From: Ferrimonas balearica
GTDB lineage: Bacteria; Pseudomonadota; Gammaproteobacteria; Enterobacterales; Shewanellaceae
DNA: 64,000 nucleotides
Assembly: GCF_019802085.1 (NCBI RefSeq)
Contig: NZ_JAHVHV010000002.1
Location: 558,001-622,000 of the forward strand
Reading direction: 5' to 3'
The position numbers were made by a program, and so were the translations under genes. Under the pieces are notes generated by a model that saw nothing but the letters and a program-made list of their open reading frames with translations, was not told the DNA's origin and searched no databases. Numbering within the stretch: position 1 is the stretch's first letter; the number at the start of each line of letters is the position of its first letter. This document shows, piece by piece, positions 18,176 to 26,630 of the stretch.

Positions 18176-18385
18176 AGTTGACTCCAGGTTATGAGACTGA
18201 AACTGAAATGCGCTTCCTAACCATAGGCGCTCTGGCCTTGAGGCTGGGGCCCGACACAGGGGGCCGCGATAAGTGGTCGGAGTTTAGCAATTCCGTTGTT
18301 TTCTTTCAAAAAGCGCAAGCTAACCGAGAAAGGCCGCAATGGCCGAATAAAAGCGAGGTTTTCGGGGTTTTTGCGGTATGCGTGA

Positions 18386-18397
18386 TGATCATGATCA
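18386..18397. promoter_or_regulatory. Candidate FNR/EtrA-type site upstream of ndh
   Basis: The perfect palindrome TGATCATGATCA matches the FNR core TGAT-N4-ATCA and lies about 210 bases upstream of ndh. In E. coli ndh is repressed by FNR, so the placement makes sense, but a 12-base palindrome can arise by chance and the outer T/A bases of the consensus are missing. Confidence 0.35.
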
Positions 18398-18583
18398 CGA
18401 TATCGCCCCCTCTAGGGAAAGAACTTTCTGTAATTCAGTTTCAGGCTGTGATCCTGGCCGGTGATGGCAAGGTCAGGGTCACCAAAAGCCTGGTTGAAAC
18501 TGCGCTTTGCTAATGAAATCCGCCTGTTGCCTCTTCACTGCAAGCTTGTTGCCCGGTCGCCAGGCCCCATGGGTCTAGCCAAT

Positions 18584-18597
18584 TGACAGCCTTGTCA
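18584..18597. promoter_or_regulatory. Putative NagR operator 1 (TonB receptor promoter)
   Basis: TGACA-GCCT-TGTCA inverted repeat, about 240 bases before the receptor start. It shares the half-sites and 4-base spacing of the other copies at 18768, 26322, 26411 and 29217. The pattern matches the described NagR motif of Shewanella-type GlcNAc loci. Confidence 0.65.
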
Positions 18598-18767
18598 TTT
18601 TTGCCGTTTTTACGACGTTTTGAGCCGGCCAAAAGCGTCCGTTTTCTCGCGTATCAATCCACACCATTTTCGAATTTTCACCACAAGTGTATGATTTACA
18701 ATGGTTAAAAAAATGTGGCGAAGATATGGTCATTTGCCAGGGACTTGTGTAAGTTAAGTTACATCCA

Positions 18768-18781
18768 TGACAACGCTGTCA
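18768..18781. promoter_or_regulatory. Putative NagR operator 2 (TonB receptor leader)
   Basis: ATGACAACGCTGTCAT, the most symmetrical copy with its flanks, 54 bases before the receptor ATG. With operator 1, 184 bases upstream, it could allow a repression loop by a LacI-type tetramer. The rest of 18176-18835 is AT-richer than the coding DNA and holds no gene that I can support. Confidence 0.75.
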
Positions 18782-18835
18782 TACGACATGGACAACACAG
18801 CGACAGAGATAACAAGAGCACGGAAGGGGATTCTG

Positions 18836-21445
18836 ATGGGATCTGTTAAGTTCGAAAAACATCTGCTGGCGACCTCCATCGCCATGGTGTTGGGCGCCGG
18901 AGTCATGCTGCCGGCCAGCGCCCTGGCCGAAGAGGCCGAAGCCACGGTTGAGCGCATTGAAGTCCGGGGGATCCGGGCTTCTCAGCAGGCCAGCTTGAAT
19001 GAAAAGCGTTTCTCAAACAGCGTGGTGGACGCCATCACCGCGGAAGACATCGGGAAATTCCCCGACCGCAACGTGGCCGAATCCCTGCAGCGGATCCCCG
19101 GCGTCACCATCCAGCGCCAGTTCGGTGAAGGGGCCTCGGTCTCCATCCGTGGTGCCGGTGATGACCTGACCCTGACCACCCTGAATGGCCAGAACGTGGC
19201 CTCCACCGGGTGGTTCGTGCTGGAACCGGCCAAGCGAAGCTTCAACTACGAGCTGCTGCCCTCCGAGATCGTCGGTGATCTGGTGGTGTACAAGAGTTCC
19301 CAGGCGGACCTGCTGGAAGGGGGCGTGGGGGGCACCGTCGAGGTGAACACCCGCAAGCCGCTGGACCTGGACAGCCTGAGCGTGTACGCCTCCGCCGCCG
19401 GCCTCTACCAGTCCGACTCCGAAGAGTGGGACCCCCTGGCCTCCGGCCTGGTGAGCTGGAAGAACGAAAACGAAACCTTCGGCGTGATGCTCTCCGGTGT
19501 GATGCAGGACCGCAGCCTGCAACGCCAGGGCAACGAAGCCTTCTGGGAGTGGGGCGCGGGCCCCGTGGCCTTCGAGCAGGAGCGTGAGCGCACCGCCTTC
19601 ACCGCCACCCTGCAGTGGGCCCCCACCGACAACCTCAACTTCGTGGTCAACGCCATCGACATGAAGATGAAGGCCAACAACACCAACTACGCCCTGTGGC
19701 TGACCCAGGGGGACACCTCCTGGTCCGGCAACTGGGACCAGACCTCCTGGCTGGGCGGTTGTGGTCTGTGTGGCGGCGACGCCCCGGGTCCCGGTTCCGG
19801 TACCCAGGTGGCCGGCCCGCTCAACGTGGCCTACTACCAGGCCCGTCCGCGGGAAGCGACCATGAACGCCGAGGTCTACGACCTGAAGATGGAGTACACC
19901 GGCAACGGCTACGTGTTCGAGTTCCAGGTGGGTGACACCTCCTCCACCGGCGGCACCGACTTCGAGATGGTGGTGGACGACGGCACCGGCGGCACCCCCA
20001 TCCCGGGCGGCAGCTACGACTTCACCGGCGGCGGCCAGAGCTGGGATCTGAACGGCTTCGACATGGCCGGTTACGATCCGGGCTCCCTGGGCATGGGCAC
20101 CGGCTCGCAGTTCAATGCCACTCCCAAAACCGACGACGAGACCTACGCCCAGGCAGACGTGGCCTTCGAAGTGGACCTGGGTGTGATCACCGAGCTGAAG
20201 TTTGGCGCCCGTTACGCCAGCCACAACACCACCAGCCGTCGCTTCGACTTTATCCAGGACCCCAACTTCATCACCAGCATCGACACCTCCGAGGTGAACG
20301 CTGGCCTGATTGATGTGGGTGCCGGGGACTACCAGATCCTCAAGGTGGATGCCGACGCGCTCAAGTCCTGGGCCCGCTCCAGCATCACCGGCAAGGTGGA
20401 AGATCTGGGCTCCTACAGCGAGATCGACGAGGACAACTACGCCCTGTACGGTATGGCCAGCTACGACGCCGATGGCCTGCGCGGTAACTTCGGGGTGCGC
20501 TTTGTGGGCACCGACGCCACCTCCACCTACTACCTGGATGGCGCCAAAACCGAGACCAGCGCCGACTACACCGAGGTGCTGCCGAGCTTCAACGCCGCCT
20601 ACGACCTGACCGACGACACCATCCTGCGCTTCAGCGCGGCCCGGGTGATGGCCCGTCCCCAGTACGTGGACATGTACGTCAACCCGGACGTGCGCGGTGC
20701 CAACGACGACGTGCCCAACAACCAGTTCTGGATCGTGGGTAACGTGGGCCTTAAGCCCTTTATCGCCAACCAGTACGACCTGGGCATCGAGTGGTACTTC
20801 AACAGCGCCTCCATGGTCTCCGCGGCCCTGTTCCGCAAGGACGTGTCCAACTTCGTGACCATCAAGGAGTCCGGTCCATTCATGAACGGTGAGGGTGGCA
20901 TCGACTTCGGCGGCGAGCTGCGTCCGGATGAGATCTACTGGACCAAGCAGGAGAAGAGCAACGGTCAGTCCGCCTCCATCGAAGGCCTGGAACTGCAGTA
21001 CCAGCAGGACTTCGAGAACGGCCTGGGTGCCATCGTCAACTACACCTACACCGACACCGACACCGACGAGACCACCTTTACCGACGGCAACCCCTTCCTG
21101 AGCAACAGCTCCAAGCACAGCTACAACGTGACCGGGTACTACGAGAACGAGTGGCTGGAGGTGCGTCTGTCCTACGCCTGGCGTGACGAGTACATGATCC
21201 GTGAGACCGGCTCCTACGGTAACCGTCTGCACGACGACTTCGGCTCCCTGGACCTGTCCGCCCGCTGGCGTGTCACCGACTACCTGGACATCACCCTGGA
21301 TGCGGTCAACCTGACCGAGGAAAACTCCAAGCAGTACGGTAACAACGCCTTCCAGACCGACCTGAGCGGTTTTGCCCAGGGCTTCCCGCTGTTCGAGTAC
21401 GAGATGGCTCGGACCGTCTCTGTGGGTGCAGCATTGCGCTTCTAA
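18836..21445 (+). CDS. TonB-dependent outer-membrane receptor, probable chitooligosaccharide/GlcNAc uptake
   Basis: Outer-membrane transporter of 869 residues. ATG 18836 follows GGAAGGGGA and gives a signal peptide ending PASALA. After it come a TonB-box-like segment (ERIEVRGIRASQQASL), the plug (VDAITAEDIGKFPDRNVAES, IPGVTIQRQFGEGASVSIRG) and a beta-barrel ending in Phe (VGAALRF), typical of this class. Two NagR-type operators precede it and the GlcNAc genes follow, so chitin oligosaccharides or GlcNAc are the likely cargo. It is followed by a strong terminator hairpin that sapC transcription may bypass. Confidence 0.9.
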   Translation: MGSVKFEKHLLATSIAMVLGAGVMLPASALAEEAEATVERIEVRGIRASQQASLNEKRFSNSVVDAITAEDIGKFPDRNVAESLQRIPGVTIQRQFGEGASVSIRGAGDDLTLTTLNGQNVASTGWFVLEPAKRSFNYELLPSEIVGDLVVYKSSQADLLEGGVGGTVEVNTRKPLDLDSLSVYASAAGLYQSDSEEWDPLASGLVSWKNENETFGVMLSGVMQDRSLQRQGNEAFWEWGAGPVAFEQERERTAFTATLQWAPTDNLNFVVNAIDMKMKANNTNYALWLTQGDTSWSGNWDQTSWLGGCGLCGGDAPGPGSGTQVAGPLNVAYYQARPREATMNAEVYDLKMEYTGNGYVFEFQVGDTSSTGGTDFEMVVDDGTGGTPIPGGSYDFTGGGQSWDLNGFDMAGYDPGSLGMGTGSQFNATPKTDDETYAQADVAFEVDLGVITELKFGARYASHNTTSRRFDFIQDPNFITSIDTSEVNAGLIDVGAGDYQILKVDADALKSWARSSITGKVEDLGSYSEIDEDNYALYGMASYDADGLRGNFGVRFVGTDATSTYYLDGAKTETSADYTEVLPSFNAAYDLTDDTILRFSAARVMARPQYVDMYVNPDVRGANDDVPNNQFWIVGNVGLKPFIANQYDLGIEWYFNSASMVSAALFRKDVSNFVTIKESGPFMNGEGGIDFGGELRPDEIYWTKQEKSNGQSASIEGLELQYQQDFENGLGAIVNYTYTDTDTDETTFTDGNPFLSNSSKHSYNVTGYYENEWLEVRLSYAWRDEYMIRETGSYGNRLHDDFGSLDLSARWRVTDYLDITLDAVNLTEENSKQYGNNAFQTDLSGFAQGFPLFEYEMARTVSVGAALRF

Positions 21446-21472
21446 CCGAGTCGTGACAAGGTAGTAACACTC

Positions 21473-21503
21473 AAAAAAAGGGGAGCTTGACTCCCCTTTT
21501 TTT
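21473..21503 (+). terminator. Intrinsic terminator after the TonB receptor gene
   Basis: AAAAGGGGAG pairs with CTCCCCTTTT, followed by a T run. Partial read-through would give high receptor and lower sapC/halogenase levels, as no separate operator is seen before sapC. Confidence 0.85.
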
Positions 21504-21552
21504 ATCCAGAGACAGTGGCTCACCACTGCGAACGTATTTAGGGAGTATTCAC

Positions 21553-22257
21553 ATGGAAGCCAACATCGTACCGCTGCAAAAAGAGAAGCACGCAAAAGTC
21601 ACCATTAAGGACGATCCCGGCTTTGCCCACGTCAAGGAGCAGCACATCGTGCCTGTGGTGGTGCACGAGTTTGTCCGCGCCAGCAACGAGTTCCCCATCG
21701 TCTTCGTCAAGAACACCGAGACCGGCCAGTTCCGCGCCGTGGCCATGCTGGGCCTCAAGCCCGGTGAGAACTACTACTCCGCCGAGTCCGGCTGGAAGGG
21801 CACCTACATCCCGGCCGCCGTCACCCACTACCCCCTGGCCCTGGTGCCGGACCTGCAGAACCAGGACCAGCTGATGGTGGCCCTGTTCGACAACAGCGAC
21901 CGCATCGGCGAGGGCGATGGCCAGGCCCTGTTTGAGCTCAATGGCGATCCCAGCGCCTACCTGCAGCAGAAGAAGGAAAGCCTGGGCCGCTTTATCGAGT
22001 CCGAGCAGGTGACCCAGGGCTTTATCGCCCTGATGAACGACCTGGAGCTGCTGGACGCCCGCACCCTGAGCCTCAAGATCGACGACGAGGAGTACAACAT
22101 CGGCGGGATCTACATGGTTAACGAGCAGAAGCTCAACGAGCTGCCGGACAACAAGTTTGCCGATCTGCGCAAGCGCGGTTTCCTGCCGCTGATCTATGCC
22201 CACCTGACCTCCCTGCACCAGGTAAACCGCCTGGCGGACAAGAAGCTCAACGGCTAA
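21553..22257 (+). CDS. SapC family protein
   Basis: Protein of 234 residues of the SapC family, named after Campylobacter S-layer loci. The opening region HEFVRASNEFPIVFVKN and the segments ALMNDLELLDARTLSLKID and NIGGIYMVNEQKLNEL are typical. No signal peptide is seen. In Alteromonadales and Caulobacter, sapC genes accompany TonB receptors and tryptophan-halogenase-like genes in sugar loci, as here; the function there is unknown. It lies 12 bases before the halogenase gene and is surely co-transcribed with it. Confidence 0.88.
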   Translation: MEANIVPLQKEKHAKVTIKDDPGFAHVKEQHIVPVVVHEFVRASNEFPIVFVKNTETGQFRAVAMLGLKPGENYYSAESGWKGTYIPAAVTHYPLALVPDLQNQDQLMVALFDNSDRIGEGDGQALFELNGDPSAYLQQKKESLGRFIESEQVTQGFIALMNDLELLDARTLSLKIDDEEYNIGGIYMVNEQKLNELPDNKFADLRKRGFLPLIYAHLTSLHQVNRLADKKLNG

Positions 22258-22269
22258 ACGGAGTGCCCG

Positions 22270-23811
22270 ATGGCAGGTGAAGCAATCCGCCGTGTGGTGG
22301 TGGTCGGAGGCGGCACCGCCGGCTGGCTGACCGCCTGCCACCTGGCCCGCAAACACGGGGACAATCCCCACTTCAGCGTCACTTTGGTGGAATCCCCCAA
22401 CATCCCCACCGTGGGAGTGGGGGAGGGCACGGTGCCCGCCATGCGCCAGACCCTGCAATGGTTGGGGATCCGGGAAACCGATTTCATCCGCCAGTGTGAC
22501 GTCACCTTCAAGCAGAGCATCAAGTTCATCGATTGGCTGCGCGCCCCCGAGGGGGGCGCATCCCACGCCTACCACCACCTGTTCGACTACCCGGCCATCA
22601 ACGGCCTGGATCCCACCCCCTACTGGCTGATGGGCCAGGCACCGGGTCCCTACGCCGAGGCCGTGGCCCTGCAGGCCCAGCTGTGCGAGCGGGGCCTGGG
22701 ACCCAAGACCCTGGTGCACCCGGAGTTTGGCGGGGCCACCGCCTACGCCTACCACCTGGATGCCGCCAAGTTTGCCGCCCTGTTGACCCGCCACGCGGTG
22801 GAGCGTCTGGGCGTGCAACACCAGCTGGCGGAGGTGACCGAGGTGGTCCCCCGCCCCGAGGGGGGGATCCAGGCCATCCTGACCGACAGCGCCGGGCGCA
22901 TCGAGGGGGATCTCTTTGTCGATTGCACCGGTTTCAGTGCCCTGCTGGCGGAGCAGACCCTGGGGGTGCCCTTTATCGACAAGCGTGACGTGCTCTTTGT
23001 CGACAGCGCCCTGGCCATCCAGGTGCCCTACGAGCGTCCCGATGCCCCCATCCCCTGCCACACCCTCTCCACCGCCACCGAGGCGGGCTGGATCTGGGAC
23101 ATCGGCCTCACCGGCCGGCGTGGGGTGGGTCACGTCTACTCGAGTCGCTACACCAGCGACGAAGCGGCGGAGCAGGTGCTGCGGGACTACCTGGGCCCGG
23201 CGGCCGAGGGGCTCTCCTGTCGCAAGATCCCCATGCGGGTGGGCTACCGGGAGCGGGCCTGGCAGGACAACTGTGTGGCCATCGGCCTGGCCGGGGGCTT
23301 CGTCGAGCCCCTGGAAGCCACCGGGCTTCTGGTGTTCGACCTCACCGCCCGGATGCTGGCGGAGCAGCTGCCCGCCGACGCCCGTCAGATGGCGGCGGTG
23401 GCCCAGCGCTTCAACCAGCGGGTGCGCCACACCTGGGACCGGGTGATCGATTTCATCAAGCTGCACTACGTGTTGTCCCAGCGGGAGGACTCGGCGTTCT
23501 GGCGGGACAACCGGGACCCGGCGACCGTGCCTGACTCCCTCAAGGAGAACCTGGCGTTCTGGGCCGAACAGCTGCCCAGCGCCTACGACTTCGCCTCCAC
23601 CTTGTCGATCTTCAACCTGGAGAACTACCTCTATGTGCTCTACGGCATGGAGTTTCCCACCCGGGTGGCCGCCGAACGCCACCCCTACGGCGGTCAGGCG
23701 GAGCAGAAGGTGGCCCGGCTGCGCCAGGGAGCAGATCAGCTGGCCCGGGAGCTGTTGCCCCACCGGGAGCTGTTGGAACGCATCGCCCGGCACGGGCTGC
23801 AGAAGGTGTAA
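22270..23811 (+). CDS. Flavin-dependent tryptophan halogenase-like protein 1
   Basis: Protein of 513 residues with the FAD-binding VVVVGGGTAGWLTACHLARK and a lysine in the KFIDW segment at the position of the catalytic Lys of PrnA-type halogenases. The halogenase hallmark WxWxIP reads GWIWDIGL here, so the proline is missing. Family members in carbohydrate loci have no shown halogenase activity. It is the third gene of the receptor-sapC block. A similar but distinct paralogue is encoded on the opposite strand next door. Confidence 0.87.
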   Translation: MAGEAIRRVVVVGGGTAGWLTACHLARKHGDNPHFSVTLVESPNIPTVGVGEGTVPAMRQTLQWLGIRETDFIRQCDVTFKQSIKFIDWLRAPEGGASHAYHHLFDYPAINGLDPTPYWLMGQAPGPYAEAVALQAQLCERGLGPKTLVHPEFGGATAYAYHLDAAKFAALLTRHAVERLGVQHQLAEVTEVVPRPEGGIQAILTDSAGRIEGDLFVDCTGFSALLAEQTLGVPFIDKRDVLFVDSALAIQVPYERPDAPIPCHTLSTATEAGWIWDIGLTGRRGVGHVYSSRYTSDEAAEQVLRDYLGPAAEGLSCRKIPMRVGYRERAWQDNCVAIGLAGGFVEPLEATGLLVFDLTARMLAEQLPADARQMAAVAQRFNQRVRHTWDRVIDFIKLHYVLSQREDSAFWRDNRDPATVPDSLKENLAFWAEQLPSAYDFASTLSIFNLENYLYVLYGMEFPTRVAAERHPYGGQAEQKVARLRQGADQLARELLPHRELLERIARHGLQKV

Positions 23812-23836
23812 AAAAGGGCCCCAGTCGGGGCCCTTT
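23811..23836. terminator. Bidirectional terminator between the two halogenase-like genes
   Basis: GGGCCCC-AGTC-GGGGCCC flanked by A5 on the left and TTTCTCT on the right; it serves the convergent genes on both strands. Confidence 0.85.
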
Positions 23837-23866
23837 CTCTGTCGGTACCGGCAATTTTAGCGCCCG

Positions 23867-25378
23867 CTACTTGAGCGCCGCTAGGGCTTGATGGTGGGGC
23901 AGAGTCTGCTGCAGCGCCATCTGCACCCGGGCGGCGAGCTGATCGAACAGCGCCTGGTGCTGGGCGGGATCGCCGATGGGAGCAAAGGTGGGGGTGTGGC
24001 CCATGCCGTAGAGCACGAATCGGTAGTTCTCGTCGGTGAACACCGTGGCGTAGCTGCCCGCCAGGTCCATAAACTCGCACACCTTGTGCTGCCACAGCGC
24101 CAGGTCCTGCTGCAGGCGGGGGCTGTGCTTGGCGCTGTCGGCGGCCTGGCGCCAGAAGGGGCTGTCGTCCCGGTCACTCAGGCAGTAGTGGAGGATGATA
24201 AAGCGCTTGAGGTCGTCGTAGATCCCGTTCATCAGCCGGTTGTAGGAGTCCTTCACCGGTTGGGCCACCTCGGCCCCGTTCAGATGGGTGGCCAGCAATC
24301 GGACGCTCAGGTTGATCAGGTGCAGCCCGGTGGACTCCAGCGGCTCGATAAAGCCGCCGGACAGGCCGATGGCCAGGCAGTTGCCCACCCAGAACTCCTT
24401 CAAACAGCCGATCTTCATCTTCAGGTGCAGTGCCTGGCCCATGTCCGCCGGCACCCCCAGGTGGGCCCGCAGGGCCGCTTCCGCCTGCTCCGGGCTCAGC
24501 CGGTTGCCGTCGTACACGTAGCCGTTGCCGCGCCGCTCCTGAAGGTCAATCTCCCACACCCAGCCGTTGTCCAGGGCCGTGGCCTGGGTGTAGGGCCGGG
24601 GCGAGGCGCCCTTGGGGTAGGGCAGCTGCAAAGCCACCGCCCGGTTGCAGGGCAGGGCGTCCTCGAAGCTTTGCCAGTTGTCCTGCTTGAGCTGGCTCAT
24701 CAGCAGGCTGCGAAAGCCGCTGCAGTCGATGTAGAGATCCGCCTCGTGGCGCTGGCCGTTGCAGTGCAGGGCCAGGATCCGCTCCCCCTGGGTCTCCACC
24801 CGGTCCACGGTGCCCACCCGGTGTTCGACGCCGGCCTCCACCGCCTTGCGACGCAGGTAGCGGCCCAGGCGCACCGCATCCAGGTGGTAGCCGTAGGGCA
24901 CCACCCCCTGGTAGGGACCGGAGCTGGGGCCCTTGGGGCCATGGCCTTCGGCCATCAGGTGGCTGGAGAGGCAGGTGCCCTGGTCATAGCGCTCGGACTG
25001 GGCCCGGTCACTGCTGAACCAGGCGGTGGTGAGATCCACCATGGCGGGCAGGCGCTGCTCCTCGAAGGGGTGGAAGTATTCGTGGGTCTGGCCCGCCACC
25101 GGTTTTTTCCAGTTGCGAAACCGAATGCCGGTCTTGAAGGTGGCGCCGGTTTCCCGCATCAGCTCCGCCTCGTCCAGCCCCATGGCGGCGAAAAAGAAGC
25201 GGATGCTGTGCACCGTGGCTTCCCCCACCCCGATGGTGCCAATGTCCTCGCTCTCGATCAGGGTGATCTTGGTGCGGGTGGCACCGCTGTTGTAGTAGCG
25301 GTTGAGGTAAAGCGCGGTCATCCAGCCGGCGCTGCCGCCGCCGACGATGGTGATTCGGGAGAGGGGCCGTGACGTCAT
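23867..25378 (-). CDS. Flavin-dependent tryptophan halogenase-like protein 2
   Basis: Protein of 503 residues. The start at 25378 is set by AAGGAAGG upstream and by the family N-terminus SRITIVGGGSAGWMTALYLN. The hallmark motif reads NGWVWEIDL, again WxWxI without Pro; the catalytic-Lys region is FKTGIRFRNW. TGLHLINLSVRLLA near the C-terminus and the FAD-binding LAIGLSGGFIEPLESTG are conserved. It lies 22 bases downstream of the TauE/SafE permease in a leftward operon with an NagR-type operator at its head. Substrate unknown. Confidence 0.87.
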   Translation of the reverse strand: MTSRPLSRITIVGGGSAGWMTALYLNRYYNSGATRTKITLIESEDIGTIGVGEATVHSIRFFFAAMGLDEAELMRETGATFKTGIRFRNWKKPVAGQTHEYFHPFEEQRLPAMVDLTTAWFSSDRAQSERYDQGTCLSSHLMAEGHGPKGPSSGPYQGVVPYGYHLDAVRLGRYLRRKAVEAGVEHRVGTVDRVETQGERILALHCNGQRHEADLYIDCSGFRSLLMSQLKQDNWQSFEDALPCNRAVALQLPYPKGASPRPYTQATALDNGWVWEIDLQERRGNGYVYDGNRLSPEQAEAALRAHLGVPADMGQALHLKMKIGCLKEFWVGNCLAIGLSGGFIEPLESTGLHLINLSVRLLATHLNGAEVAQPVKDSYNRLMNGIYDDLKRFIILHYCLSDRDDSPFWRQAADSAKHSPRLQQDLALWQHKVCEFMDLAGSYATVFTDENYRFVLYGMGHTPTFAPIGDPAQHQALFDQLAARVQMALQQTLPHHQALAALK

Positions 25379-25400
25379 AAGAGCCTTCCTTAGCGTTAGG

Positions 25401-26267
25401 TCAGCCCAGCAGGCCGACAAAGAGGATCCAGCAGGCGAAAAAGCGTTTGAGTTGCAGGGGCGACAGCCAGGTGGCCAGGCGCCGGGCCAGCACCCCGCCA
25501 AGCATCGCCGCGGGGCCGGCAAAGAGCACGATGGGCCATTGTATGGGGGCCTCGGCCAGCAGGTTGAGGGCGGTGGCGAACCACACCGCCAGGGCCGATA
25601 CCATCACCCCGGCGGCCACCGCCATGGCGGTGTTAAAGCGCAGCAGAATAAGCAGGATCACCAGGATCTCCCCCACCCCCACCGACAGCCAGGCGGTGAT
25701 CACGCCACCCACCAGCCCCAGCAGCACCAGGGCGCCCTTGAGCGGGCCGGTCAGGGTGTGGCGTGGCCGGGCCCCGGGGGCGCTCCAGGTGCTGGCCAAT
25801 ATCGCCAACCCCAACACCACGGAGAAGCCGGCAAACAGCGGATGCAGTGCCGCGGGGGCGGCCAGGATGTGGCCCAGGGCCAGGCCGGGCAGGGTGCCGG
25901 CCAGGGTCCAGAGCAGGATGGCGCGCAGTGGGGTCCACTGGGGCTGCTCGGCGGCCGTCACCCGGGTGCGGGCGTAGTGGCGCCAGGTGAGGGCGCCGGC
26001 GGTCATGCCGAAGCACTGGATCCCGAAGGAGGTGGCCACCGCCTGCTCCGCCGACAGCCCCAGCTGGCCGAAAGCGGGGATGAACACCACGCCCCCGCCG
26101 GCCCCGGTGCTGTTGGCCACCAGGGCGCCGAGGATCCCCAGCAGGCTGAAATGGCCGTACTCGGCGAAGCCGGCACTGAGCGAGGCGGACCAGAAGATCG
26201 CGCCGCCCATCAGCAGCAGGGAGCCGGGCAGCAGCCAGGGGCGGGTTCGCAGGGCGGTACGGATCAT
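25401..26267 (-). CDS. TauE/SafE family membrane permease
   Basis: Polytopic membrane protein of 288 residues with about eight hydrophobic helices and the repeated small-residue motifs of the TauE/SafE family (ILGALVANSTGAGGGVVFIP and LVGGVITAWLSVGVGEILV). Family members export sulfite, sulfoacetate or other small anions. Here it heads an operon with a halogenase-like gene and has a TGACA/TGTCA operator 54 bases upstream, so it belongs to the GlcNAc regulon. Whether it moves acetate, an anion for the halogenase, or something else cannot be told. Confidence 0.82.
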   Translation of the reverse strand: MIRTALRTRPWLLPGSLLLMGGAIFWSASLSAGFAEYGHFSLLGILGALVANSTGAGGGVVFIPAFGQLGLSAEQAVATSFGIQCFGMTAGALTWRHYARTRVTAAEQPQWTPLRAILLWTLAGTLPGLALGHILAAPAALHPLFAGFSVVLGLAILASTWSAPGARPRHTLTGPLKGALVLLGLVGGVITAWLSVGVGEILVILLILLRFNTAMAVAAGVMVSALAVWFATALNLLAEAPIQWPIVLFAGPAAMLGGVLARRLATWLSPLQLKRFFACWILFVGLLG

Positions 26268-26321
26268 GGGATGGCGTCTTTATTGTTGTGTTCTTGTTAT
26301 TTTACTTAACCTACCATCCTC

Positions 26322-26335
26322 TGACACCGCTGTCA
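26322..26335. promoter_or_regulatory. Putative NagR operator 3 (permease/halogenase promoter)
   Basis: CTGACACCGCTGTCAG, 54 bases upstream of the permease start on the minus strand. It has the TGACA-N4-TGTCA layout of the other operators and is paired with operator 4, 89 bases to the right, in the divergent control region. Confidence 0.65.
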
Positions 26336-26410
26336 GTCGCTTTGTCCGGGCCCCCTGGGCGGCGCGCCAGAGGGCGGAAAGAAAAATGGCCCGGGGGGCT
26401 GGACAGGCAA

Positions 26411-26424
26411 TGACAGCGTTGTCA
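26411..26424. promoter_or_regulatory. Putative NagR operator 4 (hexosaminidase promoter)
   Basis: ATGACAGCGTTGTCAT, about 205 bases before the hexosaminidase ATG. Its 16-base core is identical to operator 5 before nagK. The long distance implies a leader of up to ~200 bases, in which I see no defined riboswitch. Confidence 0.75.
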
Positions 26425-26630
26425 TTATGTAACCAGTTTGTATTGCGTCAAGGGTTTCCCGGGCGCTGCCTGGCAAAGGGTCTGGTGTTCTCCCCTCGTA
26501 GGTGCCGTACCAGTTTGCCTTGCCACTCCCTCGGTCCAGGCGTCCGCTGTGCTGCCAGCCGTTTTGGCAGCCAGTTTTTTTATTCCGACCAACCGCGACA
26601 GACGGTTGGCGCATCGACAAGGAAGCGAGT

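Noticed and set aside
19013-21595. 860-codon open frame on the minus strand across the TonB receptor gene
   Set aside because: High GC leaves long antisense frames; composition is Gly/Val/His-rich without domains, and the plus strand encodes a clear receptor.
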